Positions 47,160 to 60,254 of a DNA stretch of 64,000 nucleotides are shown one piece after another (positions within the stretch are counted from its first letter, which is position 1; every line of letters starts with the position of its first letter). A program made the translations under genes and the position numbers. The notes below the pieces were generated by a model. It was not told the DNA's origin. It worked only from the letters and a program-made list of their open reading frames with translations, and did no database searches. This DNA is from Choanephora cucurbitarum (Eukaryota; Mucoromycota; Mucoromycetes; Mucorales; Choanephoraceae): assembly GCA_025331435.1 (NCBI GenBank), contig JAIWNI010000137.1, positions 1 to 64,000 on the forward strand, written 5' to 3'.

Positions 47160-48048
47160 GCTATACAGACAATAAAACAATCACCAAGCAGGATACCATA
47201 TGTTACACTAGATATTTGATAAACATTGTTCCTGAAGTTATTGGTAGAGTTTGCTTCAATTCTCTTTCTAACATAGAGAATCATTTACATGTCAAAAACA
47301 TACGGGATAAATAAATACAGCAAAATTAGTAAAATGAAACGAGTATGCTATTGTAGGTACAACCATATTTTAGGCTGAATAGTGGCTCCTAGAGACATGT
47401 CAGTCATCCAAGTCAATCTGTAGTTTATTTTCAGACAACCGTTTGGAGAATCTAGAGCAACGACCATAATACATATCTACTAACTGCCTCAGTACTGATA
47501 GAAGGCAGTGTTGTCCCTGTCCTATTACTCAAATGAAGAAGAAACAAATCTGAGTATCAATACGCAAATTAAAAGTAGTTAAACAAAAAGGCGAAAGCCT
47601 AAAGTTTTGGAAGATAAAATGTTGCTTCCCTATCAATGGCATTCTTGTTGAGCAATAAGGTCTTTTTTTTAGGTCAAGGTAACAAGCTTCTTTCATGTAA
47701 AGAATACAGTTTTACTCACCTATCAAGTAGAACTGCTTGTACCAATTTAATATAACTTTGGATCACAGTCGAAAATCAGGGCAAAGTATAATCGGTTTGC
47801 ATACAGTTGGAGAAACATAATATCATAGATTGTCACCTTGTTTTTTGGCAAATTGTTTGATGTAACGAATCAGCAAGTAGTTGTGTAAGCGAAAAAGGAA
47901 GAAGAGGTAGTAATAGTAGTCAAGATGGACTTGTTTATAACATCTTCAAGTCAGATGAGATAGGAATTCAATCTACTAAAAAAAAAAGAGACGAGTAAGA
48001 ACAGCAGCCAAACAAGTTTACAAAGACTAAATGACACATGTTGCATTC

Positions 48049-48070
48049 TGTGTGTGTGTGTGTGTGTGTG
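48049..48070. repeat. (TG)11 microsatellite
   Basis: Eleven uninterrupted TG units followed directly by eight T. It lies in a gene-poor stretch. Confidence 0.9.
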
Positions 48071-48924
48071 TTTTTTTTCAAAAAATATCATCTTTATTAA
48101 TTCAGTGGATATGCATTCAGGTTTGGATTGCAATGAAATCTACAACTATCCTTTGTTTTTTTGGGTTCTAACCCTGCTTCCTTTCTTTTTTATAAAGTTC
48201 AAGTAAATGACTTGTACATAGGATTCATAGTATAAAAAGATATGTCGATTGGCACACGAATTTCAAGAAAAAAGGCTGAATTTATCTGAAGAGTGAAAGT
48301 ATCTCATACTAGTAGCTGATTGTCAATAGTTGCCCAGAGCGAATTTGCTTGGGTATAAAGTTTCTATAGATTGAGAACATACAACAAATTTATATGTTCG
48401 TACATCATTCAGTTAATTGAATGTTTGTGTGTCTCTCGGTAAACAATCAAACAACATTCGCTTACAATTGCTAATATTGAGATGCTGCAAGAATGTGTTT
48501 CTCTTCAAAACTCTTTTATGTCTCTCTGTGCCTTCTCTTTGGTTAGCGGTTTAATTATTGAATTATGTACAGTTCGTTTCGAAATATACACATACATATG
48601 AAGGCGACTATATTAGGTCACCAAGAATAGTCTGTTGTATACCAAATCGCCTGAATACCAGTGTACATTGATACAATCCTAGTTCCAGACAGCCAGTATA
48701 ACGTTTTTGTTGATACTTCTTTGATCTCAAATAATTCTTCGGATAATAATATATCCTTTACTAGAGACTAGTTTTAGGCTTACTGTGTCAACCAATCGAA
48801 TTGCTTTCCTAATTTTTGAAGAATACCTTCATAGTCATTTTTTCCCTCCCAACCGTTTTCTTGTCTCTCTCTCTTTCTGTATCTTCATTATTTTATCGTT
48901 ATCGCCAGCAGATCGTGCAACATT

Positions 48925-50751
48925 ATGAGCAGCACTAGTGCAGAAACACCTATCGACCAAATTGCACTTCAAATTAAATCTTTAGAGCAAAGAACAACAT
49001 CTGTTACTATTTCTCGCACAGCATCTGTCCTGGACTTGAAGCAGGAAATCAAAGTTGCTTTCGATGTCGATTCAGATAGACAGCGCTTGATCTTTCAGGG
49101 AAGAGTTTTGAAGGATGATAAGCATCTGACTGACTATGGTAACAACGTCTGTTGATGAATAGAACTTACGTTTTAATATTTGTTTGTACTATACAGCCAA
49201 TCTCGATAATGGCAAAGTTGTTCATCTTGTTGTTCGTCCACTCGATGCACCTCACAACCCATCTAATGGTAATTTTATTCACGCAGACACATAGATTAAG
49301 TGGTTAATCCGATGTTAGATGAGCCCAATTCAGGAAGCACTCAAAACCGTCAGTCAGCTAACATGAGAGGCACCAACAGAATACGCTCATTCCCATCGAT
49401 ATCCAGTAGATTCCCCATGATGGAAGGGTATGCTTTCATCACGCTTGACTCCACATTGAGCGATATTGGAGACAGTCAATCTGTAAGCTCATATATTCGT
49501 CGATTTATTCATACCTTATTAATACAGTTCGCTGTTAGCTTTTATCCTCTGTCTTAAATGGTATTGCAGGCGGTATGCATGGTTCAGGAACAACACCTAA
49601 CCGAACCAACTCAGATACTACTTCGACCACAACTACAACGACTACCACACAGTCCAACACAAATGTGAGTATCAACTTGTGCTGTTTTATCATTTTCTTA
49701 TATCTATTTGTTGTTTAGCCTCGAACTCCATTATCCAGCCGAACACCCTTTCCACTTAATCTCGGTAGAGCAAGTCCTTCTGACTTCATTTCTTCTTTAG
49801 CATCTGCTTCTCTTTCAGACCGGGTTGCTTCCGGTCTTCCTTTTCCTGTAAGTTTGGAACTATAGAATAGAGACGAGTTGGAGGCTGATATTTTCTTATT
49901 AGCCAAGTGTAGAAATTAGATTGGCTAGAACATTAGGATCCATGCGCAATGTCAGAATAATGCTTGAAGATTCCGCTACTAACGATGGTAAGCTTAGAAA
50001 ATCGAATGCAAGGAAATAGACTAAAACTCACTCATCTAAACCTCTCTATCGAAAGATGTCAGCCAATTTCCAGCACCTAATTCGACACCAGAGCAACTAC
50101 AAGAGATTCGTAATCGACTAAGAAACAGTGGTAACAGTCAGTCAGCTCAAATTGGTATGGTTTTGAACGAATTGGCCGATCTAATGACCGAAGCTGCACC
50201 ACGGATGAGGCAGGTGGCTCAGAATTTGAGACAGGAAAATCAAACCACCGAGCAAGAGGTAAGAGAAGGGCACGAATTTCAATTCATTTATACATGACTG
50301 ATTGTGTATTCTTTAGCGAGTCACCAATCGACGTGTATTAAATATGTCCCGCATTGTTCAAGGCATGAGTTTGATCAATCATTTTCTTGGCTCTGTATTA
50401 GCAAGTGCTGATATTGATTCTGGCAATCAACAGAGACGCAGTTCATTCTCTAGCCACTCTTCAACACAGAATCGTCCCTCTTCTCCTGTTCGAATGTCTT
50501 CTTCACTTTTTTCGCGAGGAAACACAGAAGCTATTCGAACATCCACACCAGTTACAGTCAGAACTACCCGACCTAACCCCACTACTAACTTCACTACAAG
50601 ACCCTTAGAAACTACACCTTCATCTTCATCATCATCTAGTCATTCACCCTTAAAACGTCAATTAGAAACAACTGAAGAAGAGGAAGAAAAGGAGAAAGAA
50701 GATGATACAAAGCGATTAAGAACGGATAAGGGAAAAGACAAAAAAGATTAA
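48925..50751 (+). CDS. Ubiquitin-like-domain protein (BAG6/ubiquilin-like)
   Basis: Eight exons: 48925-49138, 49197-49268, 49319-49474, 49570-49664, 49719-49847, 49903-49987, 50056-50258, 50317-50751; 462 residues. A ubiquitin-like domain occupies about residues 14-85, with the ubiquitin-type core RQRLIFQGRVLKDDKHLTDY and VVHLVVRPLD. The rest is low complexity (Ser/Thr/Asn/Arg, a Thr run near 165-175) with two helical patches: one around 215-245 and one around 290-340 (MVLNELADLMTEAAPRMRQVAQNL). This layout, a UBL followed by a long disordered chain, recalls BAG6/Scythe and ubiquilins that guide tail-anchored or misfolded proteins. No C-terminal UBA domain is visible; the end is acidic and basic (KRLRTDKGKDKK). 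The third intron is uncertain: the frame-keeping donor at 49475 (GTCAAT) is weak and a better one lies at 49483. Confidence 0.8.
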
Positions 50752-50831
50752 AACAAATGTATTCCCCCCCTCCTCCTTTGAGATTGTATTCAGATAGAAA
50801 GACAGTAATAATAAAGAAGAGAAGCATTAGT

Positions 50832-52394
50832 TTAATAGCGTCTTTTACGTTCATCGCGTTCGTCCTCTCTATGACGCTTTCTTGAGGATCGTTTGCGTTC
50901 ATATTCTTCTTGCTTTGCTTTGGCTGATCTATCGCGAGGGTCAATAACCACATAGTCATCCACTGTCTCCTTTCGTTGCATGAGATCTTTTCCTTTCAAA
51001 TCCTTATCGAACACAAGTCGATGTGAAATCCAGCCATCGTCTGTTTCATCCTCACCATTGAATTGAGATGCATCAAAACAAGACTCACAGTTTGGAATAT
51101 CATGCAATTCACATATTTTTTGCTCTTTCTTAGATTCTGCTTCAGTGGCAGGTTGGCTAGTTGATAGCTTTTTTCGAAAAGCCAGTAGTTGGTCAAGCAC
51201 ATCACTGTCATCTACTTTGTTCTTTTTGGATGGTTTCTTCTTTTGCTGAGATACATATCTCTCTCTTTCAAGAGCCACAAGAGATTTCTTTTTTTCTTTC
51301 TTTTCAGGTACAGGTAAATCAGAGGTTGGACTAGGCTTGGAAATATTACGGATATCTTGTTTCAATCTCTCAATCGTGTCTTGTGTTGAAGGTGGTGGAG
51401 GTGGAGGTGTTTCTTTCTTCTTTTTCTCTACTGGTTTTTCTACTGATTTCTCTGCCTTTACTGGCTTTTCTGTCTGTTTTTCTGTTAGCTTTTCCGTTCT
51501 TTTTTCTGACGACTTTGCAACTTGTTCTGATTTAGTGTCTTCCAGTATTAATGGGTCTGCAGCAGCAGTATGTTCCATGAAATCATAAGAGCTCTTCATT
51601 TTGGTCTTTTCAGCTGCAGGTGGCTCTAGTTCAGCTGCTTCTTCACCAAATGACAACAAATTCAGTTGCCTATGATATAGGGTTAACAGATATTCAAAGC
51701 TCATTCAAACCACTCACTTCTTCTGGCCTTTCTTTTTCTTCTTTTGAGCCTGTTCCTCAAGCTTTTTTTGCTCTAACAATTTAGCTTGCTTCTTCTCTTC
51801 TGCCGTAATGCGAGGGATAATATCGTCAAATGGGTTCAAGACGACTTCGGCAGAGCGAATACGTGGAGGGTAGAGTGGTCTTTCATTGGCGTCTAATTCT
51901 AATTCAGTCATTTTCATCACATTGAACAGTGTATCGCCTGCTACACGTCCAAACAAAGTGTGCTTTCGAGTCAATTCATCAGCTCGATCAAGTGTAATAA
52001 AGAATTGTGATCCGTTGTCGTCTTGGCCAGTGTTAGCCAAACCAACAAGACCACGTCGATTGAATCGAAGTCTTGAGTGAAACTCATCAGGGAATCCATC
52101 TTCATAGATAGATTCGCCACCTTGTCCTGTACCAGTGGGATCACCACCTTGAACAAGGAAATCCGGTACAATACGATGGAATATAGTGTTGTCATAATAT
52201 CCTTCAAGGCAGAGTTGAATGAAGTTGCGCGTTGCTCGAGGCGCTTCTTTACCCCAAAGCTCTATTTCAATATCACCAGAAGTGGTATGAAGAATCACTT
52301 TGGCACTAATGTTTTTGTCAGTCAATAGGATCTCTAGCTACAGGTATATACTATTCTACTTGGTATGAGGTTCAAGTGCATAAATATTTGACAT
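50832..52394 (-). CDS. CWC27: Spliceosome-associated cyclophilin CWC27
   Basis: Three exons (52394-52360, 52305-51718, 51669-50832) encode 486 residues. The 35-nt first exon supplies MSNIYALEPHT, which matches the usual CWC27 start. The cyclophilin domain (about 13-175) has FHRIVPDFLVQGGDPTGTG and GLVGLANTGQDDNGSQFFITL; then comes RADELTRKHTLFGRV, where Glu replaces the Trp that catalytic cyclophilins use. This Glu is known in human CWC27, which is regarded as catalytically inactive. Beyond the domain is a long Lys/Glu-rich chain with a proline run and CWC27-type elements near the end (ELHDIPNCESCFD, DDGWISHRLVFDKDL). Known role: a component of activated spliceosomes that works with CWC22. 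The 3' end is 80 nt from that of the convergent ubiquitin-like gene. Confidence 0.95.
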
Positions 52395-52605
52395 ATTATT
52401 ACTGAAAGAAAAAAAAAAGGAAATAAGACAACATTTTGTTTTCTTTTTAAAGATCAGATAAGCAATGGTTTTATTATTTATGGATTAGAATGAACAGAAT
52501 TATAAGCATTAATTTTGGCTTGACCAGAGATTTCTGCTAAAGTACCCTTGTCTTGCATAATACTATTATGGAAAATCTTTCCAATTGTTCTCTATAAATA
52601 CTTAT

Positions 52606-55600
52606 TTAGTTCAGATTTTGTTTATCTTGGTTGTTGCTATTTACTTGAATAGAGCCTCGTCTACGTTCCATCTGTCCAGTTCGATAAGTACTCTTGGTTG
52701 GCATTTCATGGGATGTATTGGGACCAGGCATATTTTTCATTAAAGGACTATCATCTTGATTATTGCCGTTCATTGGAGTACTGCTTGTTTTAGGTTGATT
52801 CATGTTAGGAGTATGGGCAAAGTGTTGTTGAGGCTGCATGTTTGAGCCTTGAATGCCATATGAGTGTATACCACCTAAATGGTGACTGTTGATACCCTCT
52901 CTAGGTTGAGTACCACTAAGACGGTGACCATTAATTCCAGCACTAGGTAGAGTAGCAGCAGCAGCTGGTTTTCGACTATCTACAGCATGGTCAGCAACTG
53001 GATGACTTTGGTCCATGGCTGAAGACTGAGAGGCATTCGAAGTCAAAGTTTGATCGGCTGCACCACTGTTAGCATGATTATGAAGATTGCCAGAAGGCTG
53101 AGAAAGTCCTGTGTTAGGCTGGACAGCAGATAGTTCAGGTTGTTGATGTTGTAAAGTTTCTTTCTTAAAAGCCTCAGCATCAGAAAGACGGCGTTCCATA
53201 TCAACCTGGTCCTCATCAGAAGGATGGCTCTTGCGACGGAAAACGGACTTCAAGCCTTGAGTAAAGCTTTGTCGCTTACCTGTGGTTTCATCATATTCAG
53301 GTCGCTGATGGTAATGCTGTTCTTTATATAACGGGTCGGCAGAATCATGCACATGCTTAAAATTGTTGTTGTAAGGCGACTTGTGGCCACCAACGGCAGC
53401 GCCACCAGAAGCAATAGCAGCAGCTCCAGTAGGAAAGGCCCTTTCAGAAGAAGCTACATTTTCGCCCGCAATCGCACGAGTGCTACTGAAGCTTTCGTTG
53501 GAGATCGCATTGGGTTGAGCATCTGTTGGTTTATCAGATATTTGTGCTGGTTGGTTACCAATAAGCTGGGCAGATTTATGAACAGGCTTTTTATCATCTG
53601 ATTTCAAGGGAACAATGGGCGTAGATGACTTGCGTCTTTTTGAAATCGAGTCAGATTGACTCAGGCGTCGGAAACCAGCAGGATGCTCTCCAGATTTGTT
53701 CAGCACAGGACCTGAAACATTGGGATTATCTAAACCATGTAAGTCGTGTTCTGCTATATTGCTCTTCTTGCTAGCTTTGTTCAATCCAAGAAGACTGGCA
53801 ATACCAGAACCGAGCACACCTTTTTCTTTCATGCTTACACGGCGCATGTTGACAGGAGAGCCACTGCCTTTGCCACTGTCGAAAGCTCCAGAACGAGCAG
53901 CATTGTCAGATCCTGAGAGAAGTGCAGCGCCATCTTCGGGAGCCAAGTTCTCAGGAAATTCGGTTTCTTCATCTTTGTGAGGTCGGTCTTTAGTGAAACG
54001 ATCCATGAACGAGTGATCTTTAGGTGATTGCTTCTTTAAGTTTTGATCTTTTGAAACAGTGTCTTTTGTAGCAGTATAATCTTTGTCAGAGACATCTTTG
54101 CTGTTTGACTTGAACGTCTTCTTAAGTGATTGTTGATGGTCAGTTGTTTTGTTAGATGAAACTAGATTGTTATCATGCTGGTGAATAGGGTTTGAATTAG
54201 GAGCTACGGCGGTTGTTGTAGCAGCTGCATTTGTAGGATGAGCAGCGCGATCTACGTAGCTTGTGTCTGTATTGAACTGACTTTTAGCATTGTTTCTAGA
54301 GAGCAATGGATCTTGATCAATGCCGCGCTTGACATTTGCAGCATTCACGTTATAAGGCTCTTTTGTTTTGGCTTGGGAACCAACAATGCCAGCAGTCGTA
54401 GCAGCAGCACCGGCGGCACCTAAACCAGCAGCAGCACCTACATTTCTTCCTTTGTTTTCTTGAGAATTTGACAAAAATTGATCTCTTTGCTGCGGATCTT
54501 TGTCGTGCGAGGTCAATGGGTTATGATCAACAGGCTGATTGGCTACACCTCCAGAAGGCGCATTTGCACTATCTTTATCAAGTGATTCATTGGTGAGTGC
54601 ATCGTTTGGGACATTTTTCTGACCAATCTCATTCGATATGTCTTCGTCAGTACCAAAGCCAGCAGCATCAGCGATTGGCTTGTCTTTGGATGCATGATGT
54701 TGAAAAGCAGCATATCCTGCAGTAGCAGCTCCAGCAACACCAGCGGCTCCAGCAACAGTAGCACCTAAGCTAGCACCTATTTCTTTTGCTTTCTGGTTCG
54801 AATCTGTATGATTATTGTCTTCGTTAGGCAAGTCTGATGTGTTTTCGTTATGTTCTGTCATAGGCTTTGAAGGAAAGTTGTCTACACCGGAACGCGAGAC
54901 TGGATTAGGTAAATCGGTATCGGCGTAAGCATCATCACCAACAGACTCAATCCTGGTAGAATAATCATGTTTATTTATACTCCCGCCGCGTTGGTCCAGA
55001 TCTACATTGTCAGAAGGTAAATTGGCCTTTCGGTTCTTGATAGCAGAGGCACCGAGAGCTCCCAAACCTGCACTGGCAAAACCAGCACCAACAGCAGGAG
55101 CCAAAGGTAGATTGTCATCGTCACGAACATCATGAGAACTATTGTCCACAGTCGAACCAGAATGATACTCATTTCCGGCAGCAGCGTCGTCAGCGGAGAT
55201 AGGAGCAGATGTAGCAGGCACAAAGCCTGTGTTGTTATCATCGGCGCCAAGAGTAGAGCCAAGCATCTCGTTGTTGCTTACGTCTTGCTGCGTTATGGGC
55301 TGGTTTCCAGTCTCAGTGTCTTCGGCATAGCGCTTGTTATCCATGTCATCTTTGTCAAGACTGCTATCCTTGTATTCATCTTTGTCTTTGTTGAGGTAGT
55401 TATAAGCAGTTGTGGCTCCTCCACCTGCAGCGGCGCCTGCAGCAGTTGCGCTTGCAAGGTGGCCACCATAGTGGTTATGAGAAGGGCTACCAACGTCACG
55501 ATCAAGGTTTTGTGTATCAGAAGCGTCAAGAGTAGAGCTCGGCAATTTGTTGCTAAAACCACTTTCCTTGACATCAGATGAATTAACTTGGTTGTCAGAG

Positions 55601-58600
55601 TAATTGCTACCGTTACCATATGAAGCATCTTCATCAGCAATGTTTACACCAGCAGCATCATCAGCCGAGATAGGAGCAGATGTAGCAGGCGCAAAGCCTG
55701 TGTCAATATCGTCAGCACCAAGAGTGGAGCCAAGCATCTCATTGTTGCTTACGTCTTGATCTGCTACAGGTTGTTTCCCAGTCGCAGTGTCATCAGCATG
55801 GTAGTCATTGTTCAACTCATCAGCAGTGCGATCGTTGCTAAAGGATTCATCAATTATTACAGCGTTGACGCGTTTATCAAAGTCATTTTCCTTGTCAAAA
55901 CTGCCGTCTTTGTCTTTGTTGAGGTAGTTATAAGCAATTGTGACTCCTCCACCTGCAGCGGCGCCTGCAGCAGTTGCGCTTGCAAGGTGGCTACGAGAAG
56001 GGCTATTAGTGTCGAGATCGCTGTCTCTGTCACTTAGTTGATAGTCATAGCTGTCAGAAGGGCCGTCCTTGTCAGCGATGTTCCTAGCAGCAGCAGCATC
56101 ATCAGCCGAGATAGGAGCAGATGTAGCAGGCACAAAGCCTGTGTTGTTATCATCGGCACCAAGAGTAGAGCCAAGCATCTCATTGTTACTAATTTCTTGA
56201 TCCTTGATAGGCTGTTCACTGACCAAAGCACTATGAACTCTAGGTTGAAGTTCGTTTGCGCTAGACAATAAATCTCTTTCAGCAATTTCTTCATTGGCGG
56301 CGTCAAACGTGTTATCAGCTGAAGTAGGAACAGATGTAGCCTGTGCAAAGCTTGTGTCGTCATCAGCACCACCAAGAGTAGATCCAAGTACATCACTGTT
56401 GCTTGCTTCTTCATCTACACTGCGAAGACCTTCAACTGCTTTACGAACATCATTGTCTTCGTCTTTGTTGAAATGATTGTAACCGGCAACAGCTGCACCA
56501 CCACCTGCAATAGCACTTGCACCCGCAAGGTAATCAGATGCTCGAATGCCAAAAGAGCCAGATGTGTCCTGACCAGAGCCTTCAATATCATCTTTATCAA
56601 TAGTAGACCTTGGAATTACAGTATTATCAACATGCTTGTACGTGTCAAATTGATCATTTGAGCCAAATTGACCATCTCCTGCTTGGTTATTATCAAGCTC
56701 GTTAGAGAGATCTTCTGGAACAATATTGTCAGCTGCTGCATCATCAGCTGAAATAGGAGCAGATGTTTCGGGAACAAAGCCGCTCTCGTCTTCAACACCA
56801 CCAGCACCACTGGAGCCTCCAAGAGTAGATCCCAGCATTTCGTTGTTGCTTATATCGTCTTCAGTGATAGGTAGACTAGTAGTTAAATCATCGTCCTTAG
56901 ATAAAGCAGTATCCTTAGAATCAAGTTGATTGCGACTTGGATCAGACGAGTGATTTTCGTTCTTGTCGAGATGCTTATAGGCAGCGGCAGCAGCACCTGC
57001 AGCACCTGCAGCACCGATGCCTGCAACTTGTCCTGTAGAAACGCCACGAGAAGAATCAAGTGCATCTCTGTCGAAATCATTAGTCTTGGGGGAGCCAAAA
57101 GTCTTGCTGCCACTTAGGCTTCTGCCTAATACAGGTGCCTCTTCTTGATCAAACTGATCATCGTACAAATCATTTTCGTCAACTTGATTGTCACCAGCAA
57201 CAGGAGAAAGGATGCTTCTATGCATATCTTCAATTGGAGTCATGGCTGATCGACCAAGACTGTCATTGAGAGATGAATCGAGATCATTGTTGTCGCTCAT
57301 ACCTCTTTCTTTCAAAGGAAAATTGAAAGGCTTAGAGTGTTCGCCATTGAAAAATGTGTCATTGACTTTAGGGGTGAGAGGTTGTTGAGTTTCTGAAGGG
57401 ACATATCTTTCATTGATGTCTTCCATAGCAGCATCATCAGCGGAGATAGGAGCAGATGTAGCAGGCACAAAGCCTGTGTTGTTATCGCCGGCACCAAGAG
57501 TAGAGCCAAGCATCTCGTTGTTGCTAGTATCTCTTCCAGTAGCGGGATTGGCGATAGCTAAATGAGACAGATAATGTCAGTAAACGATAAGCACAAAAAA
57601 ATAAACTATGTCCACCACTATGGCTTTTTGTTCAACAGTTAGATGATCTTACCGCTTTCATTATTAATAGATGTATCAATGCTTCTTTCCTGATTGAGTG
57701 GTGCAGAGTTAATGAATGCATGAGGGTTGATTGACTTGCGGTTATAGCCGTACATGATACCATCTTCATTGATACCAGAACTAAAAGTAGGATTAGCTCC
57801 AGTATTTCTCCGTCCACCATCATAAGCAGATGCTACACCGGCACCAAGACCGGCACCAAGACCAGCACCAATAATAGCGCTAGTTCCAAGTCTTGCAGCA
57901 GAAGAACCGGCATCTGAATCATAAACAGCAGTTTCTTGATTATGGGCTGGATTCAAGTCATTTTCTGTAATTGCTTTTGAATCAATTCCTTTTGAATCAT
58001 TGATGCCAAAATCATCTTCAGGATAAGATTGAGTAGGCTGGTCTGAATCCAAATCATCCTCACCATCCCAGATAAACTTATTGCCAGTGATAGTTTTGTT
58101 ATCGATTGCCTGTCGTATATTGGTCTCAGGCTCAAACGTGGTTGGTGTTAGAGTACCATCACCACCGTCTTGAGAATGTCGCTTACTGTAGTTTCGCCAG
58201 GCAGATACACCAGCAGCAGCCACACCAGCAGCGGCTCCAGTTGATATACTAGCACCTACAAGCAATGTGGTAGCAGCAACACCAGCGGCAGGACCTAGAG
58301 CGTCACTTAAGCCAGTTTCATTTGTTTTTTCAGGTGAATCAAGAGCTCTGTCGGCATCGAGGCTGTCTTGTCTTGTGATTCCGGCAGTTTGGGAACTATA
58401 ATATTCTGGAGTCTTTGCCTCATTGCCGCAATAATACTGAGGATTTTGACCATGGATTGCGGGTTCTTTCAGATGCTGGCAAAACCTGTGATTTTCGTCC
58501 TGATAAGTTTCATCGCATACGTTGTCTTTAGCGCTATAGTTGGGTTCTTGACCTTGAATAGCAGGTTCGTAGGAGGAGTCAATGTCCGGTATGGGATCTT

Positions 58601-59537
58601 GTTGCCAGCCAGACTGGGCTAATTCCTTTTTAGGAGTCTCTGGCCAAGCACTAGGCATTTTCTGATTCGCATCAGAACTTGATTGATCTTCAGCTTCCTT
58701 TTCCTGAATCTTGTTCTGTCCTGTACCAAAGAGAGCAGCAGCAGCGCCACCAGCGGCAGCGGCCACACCTGAAGCAGCAGCAGCCACCTCTGAAGCAGCA
58801 GCAGCAGCAATACCAGCTAAACTTGAGCGCTTTGCAGTATCCGTTGGCTTGGCTTCCTCTTGATCTTTTGTAGAGGGTCTTTGATCGGCGTCATGTGTTC
58901 TCAAGGCAGATCTGGGTTCTTCAATTGACCTTCTGCTGTCCAATATGTCTTGTTGAGCTGCATCTCTACTTTCACGAGTACCTAGAGAAGCTTTTGGTCT
59001 GTTGCAACCTGCGTGGTACATGGTTGTGATAGAACCTCTCTTTAGCTTGCTTTGATCCAAGGTAGAGCGAGTTATACCATGCGGCTCGGTAGTGAGAGAG
59101 TCACCAAAGAAGCCGATACCTTGATCAGGACTGATTGACTTTCGAAATGTAGGGGGTTGGGCAATGGCGTTCTTTAGTTTACGAGGTCCAGATTTGACAC
59201 CATAAAGTTCATAGGCACTTGATTTGCGACGAGAAGTGTCTTCATATGGGATGTCTGACTGTTGCGTTGTATCTGTAGATACATATAAAAACTGGGGACT
59301 CACGTCAGTTTGACCATAGCCAATTGGTACACGTTGAGTCTCTGCTGTAGATGCAGATTGATCTACTGAAGATGACCTTTGTTGGTTGTCTCGAATGGGT
59401 TGTTGACTGCTTGAAGTTATATACAGATATGCGTTATTGTTAGAATGACACGTCTTTATCTTTGAGATCAATTACCTTTCTACACCCAGACGTTTGCCAC
59501 TTATATTCCATGGAGATTCACTGTTTTGATTATCCAT
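52606..59537 (-). CDS. Giant Ala/Gly-zipper and LGSTLG-repeat protein, unknown function
   Basis: Three exons (59537-59476, 59409-57653, 57557-52606) give one frame of 2256 residues. It is mostly disordered: Asp, Asn, Ser, Lys and Gln rich. Two repeat types recur. Type A, about 35 residues: SNNEMLGSTLG then an acidic spacer, GFVPATSAPISADDAA; six copies between 57520 and 55165. Type B: Ala/Gly-rich hydrophobic runs of 20-35 residues (for example GAAGAAGAAAAAY, ATAAGAAAGGG) followed by Y-x-(H/Y)-L/F-N/D-K; about ten, starting near residue 230 and going on toward the C-terminus. They resemble glycine zippers or short membrane hairpins. The N-terminal part is Ser/Arg/Gln rich and the last 600 residues carry many basophilic RR-x-S sites (FRRKSHPSDED). 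I recognise no family. A protein that coats or bends membrane, or a wall or septal-pore protein, would fit; this is speculation. Confidence 0.85.
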
Positions 59538-60254
59538 TATGTTTTTATGTTTTTTTTTAAAAAAATTGATTAATATTATTTAAGATAGAATTACGATATT
59601 ATAAAATAGAAAGATGAAAGAGAATACAAAAAAAAAAGAAAGAGAAGAGTGTTTATGATAAACGATTTGCAATATGGCAAGGGTTAATGGTATCATCGAA
59701 TTGGTGTTGTTTCAAACATGATTATGCCGTTCAATCGAAAACGATCGACTTGCCACAAAAGAGAGAAAGAAAAAAAAGGTCTATAATGACGATGCAATGA
59801 TTCCTTCAAGTAAATAAGGCAAATTGAGCTTGCTTTCTCTTTTTTTTTTATTCTTACCTTTCTCAATCTACCTGACATCTCTCTTTCTTTATGCAACAAG
59901 TCATCTTGATATCCATCATTTAGATAGTATGGCTGTCAAACTCACCTAAAATAGGTGGTACAAAATAACAAAAAGAAGGTTTCAAACCAAATCTGCATTA
60001 AAATCATCTATTTCTCACTCATTCACGCGCATGCCTTTCAACTTTATAGAAATAAACAAAAGAAACACATCCAATGAAATGTCAATAGAAGCATATTGAA
60101 TAGAAACGCACACGTAATATACATGCATACACACACACGCACACTGTATTTTTTTATTACTCAAAGTAAAACGAAGCCTACTTTACATTTGTTCTAGATA
60201 CAATGTTCTAGCTCTACCTTTTTTTCTTTCTTTCTTGTAAATCCTAGGAGGGGT
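59538..60254. promoter_or_regulatory. Upstream region of the repeat-protein gene
   Basis: About 700 nt containing the promoter of the giant gene (minus strand) and the 3' flank of the mitochondrial-like gene. A CA-rich run is at 60128-60143. No ORF is convincing (59693-59899 is a chance frame). Confidence 0.4.

Larger units (their letters stand above)
46429..48924. other. Gene-poor stretch between the OPT and ubiquitin-like genes
   Basis: About 2.5 kb holding two divergent promoters. No supportable gene: frames at 46931-47284 (-) and 47096-47314 (+) overlap an inverted repeat and have AT-driven composition. It contains a (TG)11 repeat at 48049-48070. Confidence 0.5.

Noticed and set aside
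46931..47314. Overlapping frames on both strands in the desert
   Set aside because: They overlap the inverted repeat, have AT-driven composition and no recognisable domain.
54543..56929. Many open frames on both strands of the giant gene
   Set aside because: They are shadows produced by the repetitive, compositionally biased coding sequence; Leu- and Ser/Val-rich translations change with the repeat.
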